Source: an uncultured Glaciecola sp. (GTDB lineage: Bacteria > Pseudomonadota > Gammaproteobacteria > Enterobacterales > Alteromonadaceae). From it: a DNA stretch of 64,000 nt. Within the stretch, counting starts at the first letter, position 1; each line of letters opens with the position of its first letter. Of this stretch, positions 39,031 to 47,810 are shown in pieces. The stretch spans positions 18,299 to 82,298 of the forward strand of contig CAKZLI010000071.1 of assembly GCA_937125395.1 (NCBI GenBank), written 5' to 3'. The notes under the pieces are model-generated. The model saw only the letters and a list, made by a program, of their open reading frames with translations, made no database searches and was not told the DNA's origin. The position numbers were made by a program, and so were the translations under genes.

Positions 39031-39120
39031 AATCAATGTTAAATCGCACCACTCTCTGGCATTATTATTACCAACAATTATGTACTTATCTTAAAACAAT
39101 AACAGCAACAAGGGTGTCAT

Positions 39121-40698
39121 ATGCCTAACGATACAGATTTTATTCCAGCCAATACTTCGTCAATCGGTGATTTTATTGAACGCATGCTTGTTGAGCATGC
39201 CGATGTCCCCGCATATACTTCTATCGGACAGACTTATAGTTATGCGCAAATTGACCGTGCATCAGCCCATTTTGCTAGCTTTTGTATTCACCAGTTAGGC
39301 TTAAAGTCCGGCGATAGAATTGCGATACAACTACCCAATTTGTTACAAAATCCCATTGCTGTTTATGGTGCATTTCGGGCCGGCTTAGTCGTCGTCAACA
39401 CCAACCCTTTGTATACCCCTAGAGAGATGCAACATCAATTCAATGACTCAGGTGCAAAAGCGCTGGTTATACTATCGGATTTTTTACCTAAATATGATGA
39501 AATCGCAACTGATACTAAGATTGAATCGGTGATTATCACCTCTGCGACAGAATTATTAATGCCTAATACGGCACCAGAACATGCTACCCACAGTAATTTT
39601 ACGCAAGTGCTTGAGCAAGGTAGCCTGCAGGTATTGCCGGTGCGAACGTCTGTTCAATTAGATGATGTTGCAGCATTGCAATACACCGGTGGTACAACGG
39701 GTGTATCAAAAGGAGCTGCGTTATCACACCGAAATATCATTGCTAATTGCAACCAAACATTACATCGCTTAGGCAGTAATTTTGTAGTACAAGCTGAATC
39801 AGTCGTATGCCCATTACCGCTGTATCACATTTATGCTTTTACCGTGTGTATGATGGCATTTGCTTCACGAGGTGCTCACATATTATTGATCCCTAATCCG
39901 CGCGATCCAGATGCCTTTATCGCTGCGATTAAACCACATCAATTTACGACTTTCGCAGGGATCAATACATTGTTTGTTGGGATGGCTGCTCATCCAGACT
40001 TTAGGGCCTGTGACTTTACTAAATTAAAGTTAACCATTTCAGGCGGAACAGCATTGACCACCGGCGCTGTTGACGCTTGGCGTGCTGTTACGGGCTGTGA
40101 AATTACTGAAGGCTATGGCTTATCAGAGACAGCACCAGTTGCGGCATTTAATGAAGTCGGGAATGAACAATATGGAACCGTCGGATTACCTGTTGATGGC
40201 ACTGATATCGCTATCTTAGGGGAAGATGGGACACATTTGCCACAAGGTGAAGCCGGCGAGATTGCAGTGCGAGGACCACAAGTTATGATGGGGTATTGGC
40301 AACGCCCTGATGCAACAGCTGAAGTCATGACACATGATGGTTATTTTAAAACTGGGGATGTAGGGATCGTATTAGAAAATGGCTGCATTCAGATTGTCGA
40401 TCGGTTAAAAGACATGATCATCGTATCTGGCTTTAATGTCTATCCTAACGAAATAGAAGATATATTAACGCAACATCCGGCGGTACTTGAAGCGGCAGTC
40501 ATTGGTAAACCCGATGATAAATCCGGTGAACGTGTGTGCGCATATATATCATTAAGCAGCTCAGCTGATATTGCTGATATTGAAGCGCATTGCCGCAAGC
40601 AGCTAACCCCGTACAAAGTCCCTAAGGAATTTCATGTACTTGATGAACTGCCAAAATCGAGTGTTGGCAAATTACTGCGACGGATGCTCCGCGATTAA
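39121..40698 (+). CDS. fadD: Long-chain fatty-acid-CoA ligase
   Basis: A 525-residue AMP-forming ligase that activates fatty acids to acyl-CoA for beta-oxidation. The AMP-binding core YTGGTTGVSKGAALSHRN, GYGLSETAPV, GYFKTGDVG and KDMIIVSGFNVYPNEIED is complete, and the C-terminal domain ends with the catalytic lysine loop (PKSSVGKLLRRMLRD). It is slightly shorter than E. coli FadD (561) but has all motifs. A fitting partner, an acyl-CoA dehydrogenase with a FadR-like operator, is at 59 kb; I see no clear FadR site in the 90 bases above fadD. Confidence 0.92.
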   Translation: MPNDTDFIPANTSSIGDFIERMLVEHADVPAYTSIGQTYSYAQIDRASAHFASFCIHQLGLKSGDRIAIQLPNLLQNPIAVYGAFRAGLVVVNTNPLYTPREMQHQFNDSGAKALVILSDFLPKYDEIATDTKIESVIITSATELLMPNTAPEHATHSNFTQVLEQGSLQVLPVRTSVQLDDVAALQYTGGTTGVSKGAALSHRNIIANCNQTLHRLGSNFVVQAESVVCPLPLYHIYAFTVCMMAFASRGAHILLIPNPRDPDAFIAAIKPHQFTTFAGINTLFVGMAAHPDFRACDFTKLKLTISGGTALTTGAVDAWRAVTGCEITEGYGLSETAPVAAFNEVGNEQYGTVGLPVDGTDIAILGEDGTHLPQGEAGEIAVRGPQVMMGYWQRPDATAEVMTHDGYFKTGDVGIVLENGCIQIVDRLKDMIIVSGFNVYPNEIEDILTQHPAVLEAAVIGKPDDKSGERVCAYISLSSSADIADIEAHCRKQLTPYKVPKEFHVLDELPKSSVGKLLRRMLRD

Positions 40699-40727
40699 AC
40701 TTGGTTGATGCAGAGTAGTCTCATAGA

Positions 40728-41474
40728 TCATAGTATACTAGGGAATATACCATCTACGGTAAATTGAGCTTGGGTAAATATTACTGGAAAATCTTTATCG
40801 GTTTTTACCGTAATACGATCCCTTGCTTGATTAATTTGCATTATCACTGTGCGTTTAAGTATGGGTTCATCACTTATAATTACGTTAGGGTTATCTATGG
40901 CGACATTAATTCCAAACAGGTCTCGTGCGCTGGGATAACGAATAACATCAATGTCGTTATTGCGACATTCACGACCAATTTTATGTGTTTGAGTATAATC
41001 ATCTACTGAGGTAATCACCGATAATAAGTTGCTGTCTGTCACTTGCGTAAAATCCGCGCAGGCATCACTCGTAACCGACACACTAAATAAGCAATGTTCC
41101 GTTAGCACCGGTATACTGAAATTCGATGCTTTACCTGCAAAAAACACAAATCGATAATACACCGATTCAGTAATACAAGTTGCACTAGACTCGCTGGCAT
41201 AAAAAAAACTGTGTTCGAAGCGTTGACCAAACCTCGATCCCCAAGGTAACGGCGGATATCGAAAGGGACTAGCAATCAAGTAATGTCTATGTTGTAGTTG
41301 TGGGTCTGCGTAGGGAGGTTTGTATTCATCTAATAACGACTCTAGTGCAGATTGTTTTTCAATATTCTGCATTAACGCCATGGTTGCTGTATCTGCTTGG
41401 GTTTCTACAATACGATACACATCTTTAGTCAAGCCAACAGGACGCGCTATTACGTCTGAGAATAACGATCCCAC
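40728..41474 (-). CDS. RES-domain toxin of a RES-Xre toxin-antitoxin pair
   Basis: A 248-residue protein with a central RES domain: SPFRYPPLPWGSRFG supplies conserved arginines, ATCITESVYYRF the conserved glutamate, and RYPSARDLFGINVAI the conserved serine region. Characterised RES toxins (MbcT, ParT and relatives) consume NAD+ or ADP-ribosylate a target. The start is a GTG that shares its G with the antitoxin stop (TAGTG), so translation is coupled. The protein is longer than many RES toxins, with about 60 extra residues before the RES core. It runs convergently into fadD. Confidence 0.85.
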   Translation of the reverse strand: MGSLFSDVIARPVGLTKDVYRIVETQADTATMALMQNIEKQSALESLLDEYKPPYADPQLQHRHYLIASPFRYPPLPWGSRFGQRFEHSFFYASESSATCITESVYYRFVFFAGKASNFSIPVLTEHCLFSVSVTSDACADFTQVTDSNLLSVITSVDDYTQTHKIGRECRNNDIDVIRYPSARDLFGINVAIDNPNVIISDEPILKRTVIMQINQARDRITVKTDKDFPVIFTQAQFTVDGIFPSIL

Positions 41475-41833
41475 TAAGCTTTGCCGCGCATGGCATCTAA
41501 ATAATCATTAAGGTGAACGATGCCTTTAATGCGCATGCACAATTCTCGGGGAATAGCACCTAAATGGAGATTATGATCATCAAACCACTCTCGCATTGCC
41601 AGCTGATTACCGCCAAGCAGTGAGTATAAAGACCGATACACCAGCACAAACATCACTTGAATTTCAAACTCTTTGGTGTTTTCGGCAAAGCCACTTTTAT
41701 TACGATGCAGTGTGTTACGACCGACTCCTAGTATTTTTGCTTGCTCTTCCTTACCTAAACCAAACCAATCACAAGCAGCACTGTATGCTTCAAACATCAG
41801 TTCACTATTTTGTGTTTTTTGCACCGCAGACAT
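41474..41833 (-). CDS. Xre/MbcA/ParS-type antitoxin
   Basis: The antitoxin of the RES pair, 119 residues from the ATG at 41833 (the track uses a GTG four codons earlier). The N-terminal helix-turn-helix region (AACDWFGLGKEEQAKILGVG, NTLHRNKSG) is followed by the DUF2384-type toxin-binding domain (LVYRSLYSLLGGNQLAMREW, then PRELCMRIKGIVHLNDYLDA). Such antitoxins usually bind and repress their own promoter. The upstream 90 bases are AT-rich with TATA-like stretches. phoR is transcribed towards it from upstream on the same strand. Confidence 0.83.
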   Translation of the reverse strand: MSAVQKTQNSELMFEAYSAACDWFGLGKEEQAKILGVGRNTLHRNKSGFAENTKEFEIQVMFVLVYRSLYSLLGGNQLAMREWFDDHNLHLGAIPRELCMRIKGIVHLNDYLDAMRGKA

Positions 41834-41939
41834 ATCGTTACCCACATGATCTATAAAGAATATATATTAACTATAGCAATCAGCACCCCATTTGTCACAT
41901 TTAACAAGCAAAATACCCATATGGTGCAAGCGTATCGAA

Positions 41940-43259
41940 TTAACACTCTGTTTGAGCCTCACTACTTGAAATGAATTCAGGACCTAGCGTAAACGAAAAC
42001 TCACTGCCCTCGCCCACAACACTGTGTATGTGTAACGCAGCATTATGATGATTTAAAGCGTGTTTAACAATCGACAAACCCAAACCAGACCCGCCAGTTT
42101 TACGTGAACGGGCTTTATCGACTCGATAAAAACGCTCCGTTAAGCGGTCAATATCGTCAGGTTCAATACCCTGCCCATTATCCGTTACCACAAACCGAGC
42201 CCGTCCATCTTGTTGAGTCCAATACACATCAATAACCCCTTGTTCAGGTGTATAATGCAGCGCATTAAAAATCAAATTAGAACAAACCGAACGCAGCTCT
42301 GTTTCTACCCCATACACGAATAAATCAGGTTCTATATGAAACTGTATTTGATGCTGTTTATCGCAATTAAGATGCAATGCTTCCATACGGATAACGTCCA
42401 ACATCCTAGGCATATCTACAATATGATCATAAATACTTTCAGAACTGGACTGTATGCGGGATAAAACTAACAAATCCTCAATAAGATTTTGCATGCGTTG
42501 CGTCTGGGTATTCATTTCGTAAAGCGCTTTTTGTGCAAGTGCATCTGCAGCAAAAGCGGTATCGGGTAATAGCTCTAAATATCCATTTATTACCGTTAAT
42601 GGGGTGCGCATCTCGTGCGATACATTTGCAACAAAATCTCGTCGCATACCTTCCAATTGGGCAACATGCGTCACATCCCTAGAAATCAATAATAGGTTAT
42701 CATCACCATACGGTATGACTCTGTATTCATTGGTTTTGTTTGGATTAACTGGCGCTGGCAGTTCTATTGGATAGGTAAAATCACCCTTGTTAATATACTG
42801 AACAAATTGTGTAAATGGTAATAAATCGACTAATGGCATGCCTAAATTATCGGGCCACACAACCCCCAACTCGAGACGCGCGAGACGATTACACCACATA
42901 ATCGATAAGTCTTTATCAATCACGATCACCGCATCAGGAAATGCCTCAGCCCTGTTACGATAACGCTCAACCAATTTACTGAGTTTTTTTCGTTTTTTTC
43001 GTTGTCTTCGATGTGCTTGATAGATATTGTCATACAGATATCCCCACGCACCATGTACCTGAGGGGGAGAACGTTTTTTGCTATCTCGTAGCCATATATT
43101 CAAGCTGTACAATTGATAATAGTTGACCAGTAACATGACCAGTGCCACTACTAAACAAGCGATGACATAATCATCTGACCACGCCGCGAGCAAGCATAAT
43201 AAGCTAATGTAGAAAGTGTATTTTAGTAGTGTTTTTAACCAGGATTGCAACGCATTCAT
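41940..43259 (-). CDS. phoR: Phosphate-regulon sensor histidine kinase PhoR
   Basis: A 439-residue inner-membrane kinase/phosphatase for PhoB. Two membrane helices near the N-terminus (about 12-27 and 32-50) with hardly any periplasmic loop are followed by a basic stretch, a PAS domain (about 105-200, AFPDAVIVIDKDLSIMWCN), the HisKA box VANVSHEMRTPL with the phosphorylated His215, and the ATPase motifs NLIFNALHYT, DNGQGIEP and GGSGLGLSIVKH. It lies 15 bases after phoB. Lack of a sensor loop fits PhoR sensing through the Pst transporter and PhoU. Confidence 0.95.
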   Translation of the reverse strand: MNALQSWLKTLLKYTFYISLLCLLAAWSDDYVIACLVVALVMLLVNYYQLYSLNIWLRDSKKRSPPQVHGAWGYLYDNIYQAHRRQRKKRKKLSKLVERYRNRAEAFPDAVIVIDKDLSIMWCNRLARLELGVVWPDNLGMPLVDLLPFTQFVQYINKGDFTYPIELPAPVNPNKTNEYRVIPYGDDNLLLISRDVTHVAQLEGMRRDFVANVSHEMRTPLTVINGYLELLPDTAFAADALAQKALYEMNTQTQRMQNLIEDLLVLSRIQSSSESIYDHIVDMPRMLDVIRMEALHLNCDKQHQIQFHIEPDLFVYGVETELRSVCSNLIFNALHYTPEQGVIDVYWTQQDGRARFVVTDNGQGIEPDDIDRLTERFYRVDKARSRKTGGSGLGLSIVKHALNHHNAALHIHSVVGEGSEFSFTLGPEFISSSEAQTEC

Positions 43260-43274
43260 CTCATCAGTAACTCG

Positions 43275-43964
43275 TTAGGGTTTCGCTGAAAAACGATAGC
43301 CAGCACCACGTACAGTTTGCACATAGCTATCATGCCCATGCAGCGATATGGCTTTGCGTAATCGACGAATATGCACATCCACCGTGCGATCTTCAACGTA
43401 TACATTTGTTCCCCAAATATTATCGAGCAATTGCTCACGGGAATACACACGCTCAGGATGAGCCATAAAAAAATGTAATAACTTAAACTCAGTCGGTCCC
43501 ATGTCAACATTATCAGCACGGACCGTCACGCGATGAGTCACCGGGTCAAGTCTCAACCCGTCAAACTCAATGGCTGCCTCTTTAGTCATTGGGCTGACAC
43601 GGCGTAAGACAGCATTAATCCGTGCAACTAATTCTTTGGGAGAAAAAGGTTTCGTCACATAATCATCTGCACCAGATTCTAATCCGCGAATTTTATCTTC
43701 TTCTTCACCTCGCGCAGTCAGCATAATAATAGGAATGTCACGCGTAAAATCATGCTCTTTTAGTTTTCGAGCAAGCTGAACACCGCTGCCACCTGGTAGC
43801 ATCCAATCGAGCAAAACTAAATCAGGATAGGGTTCAACCATGCGTGCTAGCGCGCTATCAAAGTCTCCAGCTTCAATCACATCAAACTCAGCTTGGTGTA
43901 ATATAATAGTGAGCATCTCTCTAATCGGGGCTTCATCTTCAATGACTAAAATGGTTCGAGACAT
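43275..43964 (-). CDS. phoB: Phosphate-regulon response regulator PhoB
   Basis: A 229-residue OmpR/PhoB-class regulator. The receiver has the acidic pocket (VIEDEAP), the phosphorylated Asp53 (LLDWMLPGG) and Lys in [11 protein letters not shown]. The winged-helix DNA-binding domain includes [25 protein letters not shown] and [17 protein letters not shown] Pho box upstream indicates autoregulation. It is the first gene of phoBR. Confidence 0.97.
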   Translation of the reverse strand: MSRTILVIEDEAPIREMLTIILHQAEFDVIEAGDFDSALARMVEPYPDLVLLDWMLPGGSGVQLARKLKEHDFTRDIPIIMLTARGEEEDKIRGLESGADDYVTKPFSPKELVARINAVLRRVSPMTKEAAIEFDGLRLDPVTHRVTVRADNVDMGPTEFKLLHFFMAHPERVYSREQLLDNIWGTNVYVEDRTVDVHIRRLRKAISLHGHDSYVQTVRGAGYRFSAKP

Positions 43965-44007
43965 GGTTAATCCTGTGTGGCGACGCTTGATAGGTAAATA
44001 AATACCA

Positions 44008-44042
44008 ATTATTCACTGCTTATGTGACAGTTTTATGAAAAC
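44008..44042 (-). promoter_or_regulatory. Pho box and -10 of the phoBR promoter
   Basis: On the minus strand 44042-44022 read TTTTCATAAAACTGTCACAT with one flanking base, two direct heptamer-like repeats 11 bases apart, very close to the E. coli phoB Pho box (TTTTCATAAATCTGTCAT). An AATAAT -10-like element (44013-44008) lies about eight bases further down, the spacing of PhoB-activated promoters in which the Pho box replaces the -35. Confidence 0.8.
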
Positions 44043-44135
44043 CATCATACTAATTACATCTGGAACTTATTTGTCAACACTAGCAAATATTGGTAATCTT
44101 CGCGCCCCTTTTTTCATTTTAGAGTTGTATGCATC

Positions 44136-45032
44136 ATGTGGTTCAAAAACGCCAAACTTTACCAACTTACCCAGCCATTAACTTTTTCCGATGACAACTT
44201 ACAAGACTGTCTCACGAATGTCATTTTTCGCCCATGCGGTTCACAAGAACTGGCAACTATGGGATTTACTCCACCTCTAGCTGACTCACAACAGTTGTTT
44301 CATGTAGCCAATGGGCGCTATTTATTTACGCTTAAAAAACAAGAACGAATCTTACCCGCTGCGGTTATCAATGCCGAGCTAGCTGAAAAAGTCGCTCAAC
44401 TTGAACAAGAAACAGGCAGCCCTGTAGGTAAAAAAGCGCAACAAGATCTGAAACAAGACATCATTGCCCGCTTATTACCACAAGCTTTTACCAAAAACTC
44501 GTATTCTCATGGGTTTATCTGCCTCACAAATAAACTCGTGGTGATTGATGCGTCTGCCGATGGCAAAGCTGAAACACTCTTGGCAATGCTTCGTAAAGCT
44601 CTTGGTTCATTGCCGGTTGTACCGTTATGCCGCTCAGGGATCCAAACCTACCTGACTAATTGGGTAACGGATAATCCTCCAGAAAAAATTCAATTATTAA
44701 CTGATATCGAACTCAAAGCACAAGATGATGAAGCGGCAGTGGCACGCTGTAAGAATCAAGATGTACAAGCAGAAGAAGTGTTGCGCCACATTGATGCCGG
44801 TAAATGGGTTGAAAAGCTAGGCATTGATTATAGCGAGCAGTTAACGTGTATGATTGAAAGCGATGGCTCAATCAAACGCATCAAATATGCGGATGCGTTA
44901 AAAGACGAAAATCAAGACATCCCTAAAGACCAAATGGCTGCCCGTTTAGATGCTGATTTTGTGTTAATGTCTAGTGAGTTGATTGATTTTGCTAATTACC
45001 TGATCGACGTATTAGAGTTAGATCAAGACTAA
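44136..45032 (+). CDS. rdgC: Recombination-associated protein RdgC
   Basis: A 298-residue DNA-binding protein that forms a ring-shaped dimer around double-stranded DNA and restrains RecA-mediated recombination in E. coli. MWFKNAKLYQLTQP, FRPCGSQELATMGFTPPL, YLFTLKKQERILPAAVIN and the C-terminal QMAARLDADFVLMSSELIDF are characteristic; length matches E. coli (303). It is divergent from phoB and convergent with the HIT protein. Confidence 0.95.
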   Translation: MWFKNAKLYQLTQPLTFSDDNLQDCLTNVIFRPCGSQELATMGFTPPLADSQQLFHVANGRYLFTLKKQERILPAAVINAELAEKVAQLEQETGSPVGKKAQQDLKQDIIARLLPQAFTKNSYSHGFICLTNKLVVIDASADGKAETLLAMLRKALGSLPVVPLCRSGIQTYLTNWVTDNPPEKIQLLTDIELKAQDDEAAVARCKNQDVQAEEVLRHIDAGKWVEKLGIDYSEQLTCMIESDGSIKRIKYADALKDENQDIPKDQMAARLDADFVLMSSELIDFANYLIDVLELDQD

Positions 45033-45036
45033 GCAA

Positions 45037-45402
45037 CTAGCCTTGCTTGATGGTCGCTTGATAGGGCGGCCATCCTAATGGTTTACCCGCCAACACATGC
45101 AAATGAATATGATACACCGTCTGACCACCATATTCATTACAGTTCATCACTGTACGAAATCCTTGTTCTGCCATCCCTTGCTGGGCAACAATCTCCGCAG
45201 CCACACCCGATAATTTTCCGACAACCTGATAGTCTGCAGGGGTAATATCATTGATGGTCGCAATAGGCTTTTTGGGTATCACCAAAAAATGTAACGGTGC
45301 TTGAGGATTAATGTCCCTAAATGCCAGTACCTCATCATCTTCATATAAAATATCGGCTGGAATGGATTTATTTATGATATGCGTAAAAATTGTCTCGTTC
45401 AT
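45037..45402 (-). CDS. hinT: HIT-family purine nucleoside phosphoramidase
   Basis: A 121-residue histidine-triad hydrolase that cleaves adenosine 5'-phosphoramidates. IFTHIINKSIPADILYEDD, AFRDINPQAPLHFLVIPKKPI and the triad HIHLHVLAGKPLGWPP identify a HinT-type protein. It lies 12 bases after uppP on the same strand; the functional link between the two is unknown. Confidence 0.93.
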   Translation of the reverse strand: MNETIFTHIINKSIPADILYEDDEVLAFRDINPQAPLHFLVIPKKPIATINDITPADYQVVGKLSGVAAEIVAQQGMAEQGFRTVMNCNEYGGQTVYHIHLHVLAGKPLGWPPYQATIKQG

Positions 45403-45414
45403 TATTGCTCTCCG

Positions 45415-46215
45415 TTACATATAAATGAAATAAATTAACACCGCGCCTAGCAGTAATCGATAAATGACAAATGGCAGCATGCCAATGCGATTAATCCAAG
45501 TTAAGAATAACGTAATGCACAGATACGCTGACACAAATGAAAATAACACACCGTATGCCATGGCTGACCAGTCTACAGCAGCCGGGGCGTTAATCAGATC
45601 CAGGGTCGCAAGTAAACCGGCTCCAAGAATAACCGGAATAGATAATAAAAAAGAAAAACGTGCACTACTTTCTCGATCATAACCAAGCAACAAGCCCGTC
45701 GTCATGGTTATCCCCGAACGCGATGTACCTGGAATTAACGCAATTGCTTGTGATAAACCTATCAACAAACTATGCCGCCATGTCATCTGGACCACAACTC
45801 GGTTAAGCTTAGCCGTGCGATCGGCATACCACAGTAACAAACCAAACACGATTGTCGTTGCTGCGATCACCGTGCCTGAACGGGCATACACTTCAATAAA
45901 CGATTTGAACGCAAAGCCAATTAGTATTGCTGGTAACGTTGCCAACACCACAAACCAAGCGAGCTTACTATTGTTTGTTTGTGTTCGGGTAAAACCAAAT
46001 TTAAACCAATCTAGGGTCATAGCAATAATATCAGCACGAAAATATATGATCACCGCAAAGAGGCTACCAACATGCACAGCAACATCAAATGCTAATCCTT
46101 GACTATCCCAACCAAGCAATGCTTCCGGCAAAATCAAATGCGCCGAAGAAGAAATCGGTAAAAACTCAGTGATCCCTTGAATGATCGCCAACATCACTAT
46201 TTCAAAAAACGTCAT
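45415..46215 (-). CDS. uppP: Undecaprenyl-diphosphate phosphatase
   Basis: A 266-residue inner-membrane enzyme (BacA type) that recycles the undecaprenyl carrier for peptidoglycan and O-antigen synthesis. GITEFLPISSSAHLILP and PGTSRSGITMTTGLLLG are the two catalytic motifs, with about eight hydrophobic segments. It begins one base after folK ends. Confidence 0.96.
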   Translation of the reverse strand: MTFFEIVMLAIIQGITEFLPISSSAHLILPEALLGWDSQGLAFDVAVHVGSLFAVIIYFRADIIAMTLDWFKFGFTRTQTNNSKLAWFVVLATLPAILIGFAFKSFIEVYARSGTVIAATTIVFGLLLWYADRTAKLNRVVVQMTWRHSLLIGLSQAIALIPGTSRSGITMTTGLLLGYDRESSARFSFLLSIPVILGAGLLATLDLINAPAAVDWSAMAYGVLFSFVSAYLCITLFLTWINRIGMLPFVIYRLLLGAVLIYFIYM

Positions 46216-46216
46216 A

Positions 46217-46753
46217 TCAAACTAGACTCCATGTTATATCTACTGTCCATAATTTTTGTTCAGGGCGATCAAATTCTGTCCATAGCTTGGCATAGGATTG
46301 ACCGTTACTCGGATGAATCATCTCAGGTACTAATTCTGCCAATGGTTGTAACACAAACGCATGATAATCAATTTCAGGGCGGGGTAATACGACCGGCTCA
46401 ACGCAAATGGTATCGTCAAACGTTAACAAGTCTATGTCTAAGGTGCGTGGTGCAAATTTGATATCTGTGCGCAAGCGACCATTGGCATGTTCAATGTCTT
46501 TAAAAAAGCGACATACTTGTGCTATATCCATATCGGTATAAGCACTCATCACGAGATTGTAAAATGGTGCGCCAGCAAAACCCACCGCCTCACTTTCGTA
46601 AGTCGAAGACAGCGTAATTCCAGTTAACCGTTGTGCTAGGGCAATGATGCCTTTTTGGGTATGCTGCTGACGATCAACATTCGATCCTAAGCTAATTAAA
46701 ATATGATGACGCTTGGGCTTGGCAGCGTTAGATAAGGGATTAGTTGACATCAT
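46217..46753 (-). CDS. folK: 6-hydroxymethyl-7,8-dihydropterin pyrophosphokinase
   Basis: A 178-residue folate-pathway kinase that transfers pyrophosphate from ATP to hydroxymethyl-dihydropterin. ISLGSNVDRQQH, TYESEAVGFAGAPFYN, GRLRTDIKFAPRTLDIDLLTFDD and LPRPEIDYHAFVLQPLAEL are the signatures. It follows folB by five bases, so consecutive folate steps are made from one message. Confidence 0.95.
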   Translation of the reverse strand: MMSTNPLSNAAKPKRHHILISLGSNVDRQQHTQKGIIALAQRLTGITLSSTYESEAVGFAGAPFYNLVMSAYTDMDIAQVCRFFKDIEHANGRLRTDIKFAPRTLDIDLLTFDDTICVEPVVLPRPEIDYHAFVLQPLAELVPEMIHPSNGQSYAKLWTEFDRPEQKLWTVDITWSLV

Positions 46754-46758
46754 ATCGC

Positions 46759-47148
46759 TCAGCTTCGCACTCGAGAAATAGCAATGGCGACGTTCACACT
46801 ATTAGGCATGATATCAGGCTTGTGCAACGTAATATCTATCTGCGCTACGCTTGGGTAATCATGCAATATTCGCTGGGCTACGTTTTCACCTAGCGCTTCG
46901 AGTAATTGGTAGGCGCTTTTATCACAGATATCAGTGATTAGCTGTGTAACCTTGCCATAATCCACGGCATCAGATACATCATCACTGCGTCCGGCAATGT
47001 GACAATCCGTATGCAAATCGACCTCAAAAATTACCCGCTGGGGTGCATCACGTTCAAAATCATAGACACCGATAAGCACATTTAATTGTAAGTTGCGGAT
47101 TAAAACACGGTCACTGCGCAATGGATTGGTTATCATAAAGTTAGTCAT
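46759..47148 (-). CDS. folB: Dihydroneopterin aldolase
   Basis: A 129-residue enzyme that converts dihydroneopterin to 6-hydroxymethyl-dihydropterin, the substrate of FolK. VLIRNLQLNVLIGVYDFERDAPQRVIFEVDL, VDYGKVTQLI and LHKPDIMPNSVNVAI are typical. An alternative ATG lies four codons in (47136). It is divergent from plsY across about 70 bases. Confidence 0.94.
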   Translation of the reverse strand: MTNFMITNPLRSDRVLIRNLQLNVLIGVYDFERDAPQRVIFEVDLHTDCHIAGRSDDVSDAVDYGKVTQLITDICDKSAYQLLEALGENVAQRILHDYPSVAQIDITLHKPDIMPNSVNVAIAISRVRS

Positions 47149-47220
47149 CGTTGTGGTAGTAATACACGAATTAATTTAGTAAATTGGCAATAGTGTAGCG
47201 TGAATTTAGGGAGTAAGTAC

Positions 47221-47799
47221 ATGGAAATCATGATATTGCTGATGATTTGTGGCGCCTATCTGATAGGTGCATGTGCTAGTGCGATTATCATTGCACAAAT
47301 ATTTGGCATACCCGACCCTAGAACTCATGGTTCAAATAACCCAGGGGCGACAAATATTTACCGATTAGGTGGCCGCCTGCCTGCTATTTTGGTGTTGTTA
47401 TTTGATTTACTCAAGGGCACTGTGATGGTATACGGTGGGTATTTATTGCAAATCGAACCAGTATGGCTCGGTGTCATTGCCATCGCTGCATGCCTAGGTC
47501 ACATGTACCCTATTTATTATCAATTTGCAGGTGGTAAAGGAGTGGCAACCGCCTTTGGTTGTTTATTACCTTTAGGGATCCCTGTGAGCGCGTCATTGCT
47601 CGTTGTATGGCTAGTGACTTATTGGGTATTTCGCTATTCGTCACTGGCCGCATTAGTCACGGTTTGCACTGCACCGCTAGTTTGTTATTGGTTTAAACCT
47701 GACTACACAATCGCGGTGACTATGCTGTCTGGTTTAATTATCTGGCGACATCACGCCAATATTCGCCGTCTAATACAAGGGATAGAGCCTAAAACTTAG
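47221..47799 (+). CDS. plsY: Glycerol-3-phosphate acyltransferase PlsY
   Basis: A 192-residue inner-membrane enzyme that acylates glycerol 3-phosphate using acyl-phosphate. GSNNPGATNIYRLGG, GHMYPIYYQFAGGKGVATAFG and IIWRHHANIRRL are the conserved loops, with five hydrophobic spans. The ATG at 47221 follows AGGGAG and is preferred to the track's earlier start. PlsY lying divergent to folB and beside tsaD is the usual gammaproteobacterial context. Confidence 0.95.
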   Translation: MEIMILLMICGAYLIGACASAIIIAQIFGIPDPRTHGSNNPGATNIYRLGGRLPAILVLLFDLLKGTVMVYGGYLLQIEPVWLGVIAIAACLGHMYPIYYQFAGGKGVATAFGCLLPLGIPVSASLLVVWLVTYWVFRYSSLAALVTVCTAPLVCYWFKPDYTIAVTMLSGLIIWRHHANIRRLIQGIEPKT

Positions 47800-47810
47800 C
47801 GCCGACACGG

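Noticed and set aside
44064-44090. GGAACTT resembling a sigmaE -35 upstream of rdgC
   Set aside because: No matching TCnnA-type -10 lies 16-17 bases downstream, and rdgC is not an expected envelope-stress gene.
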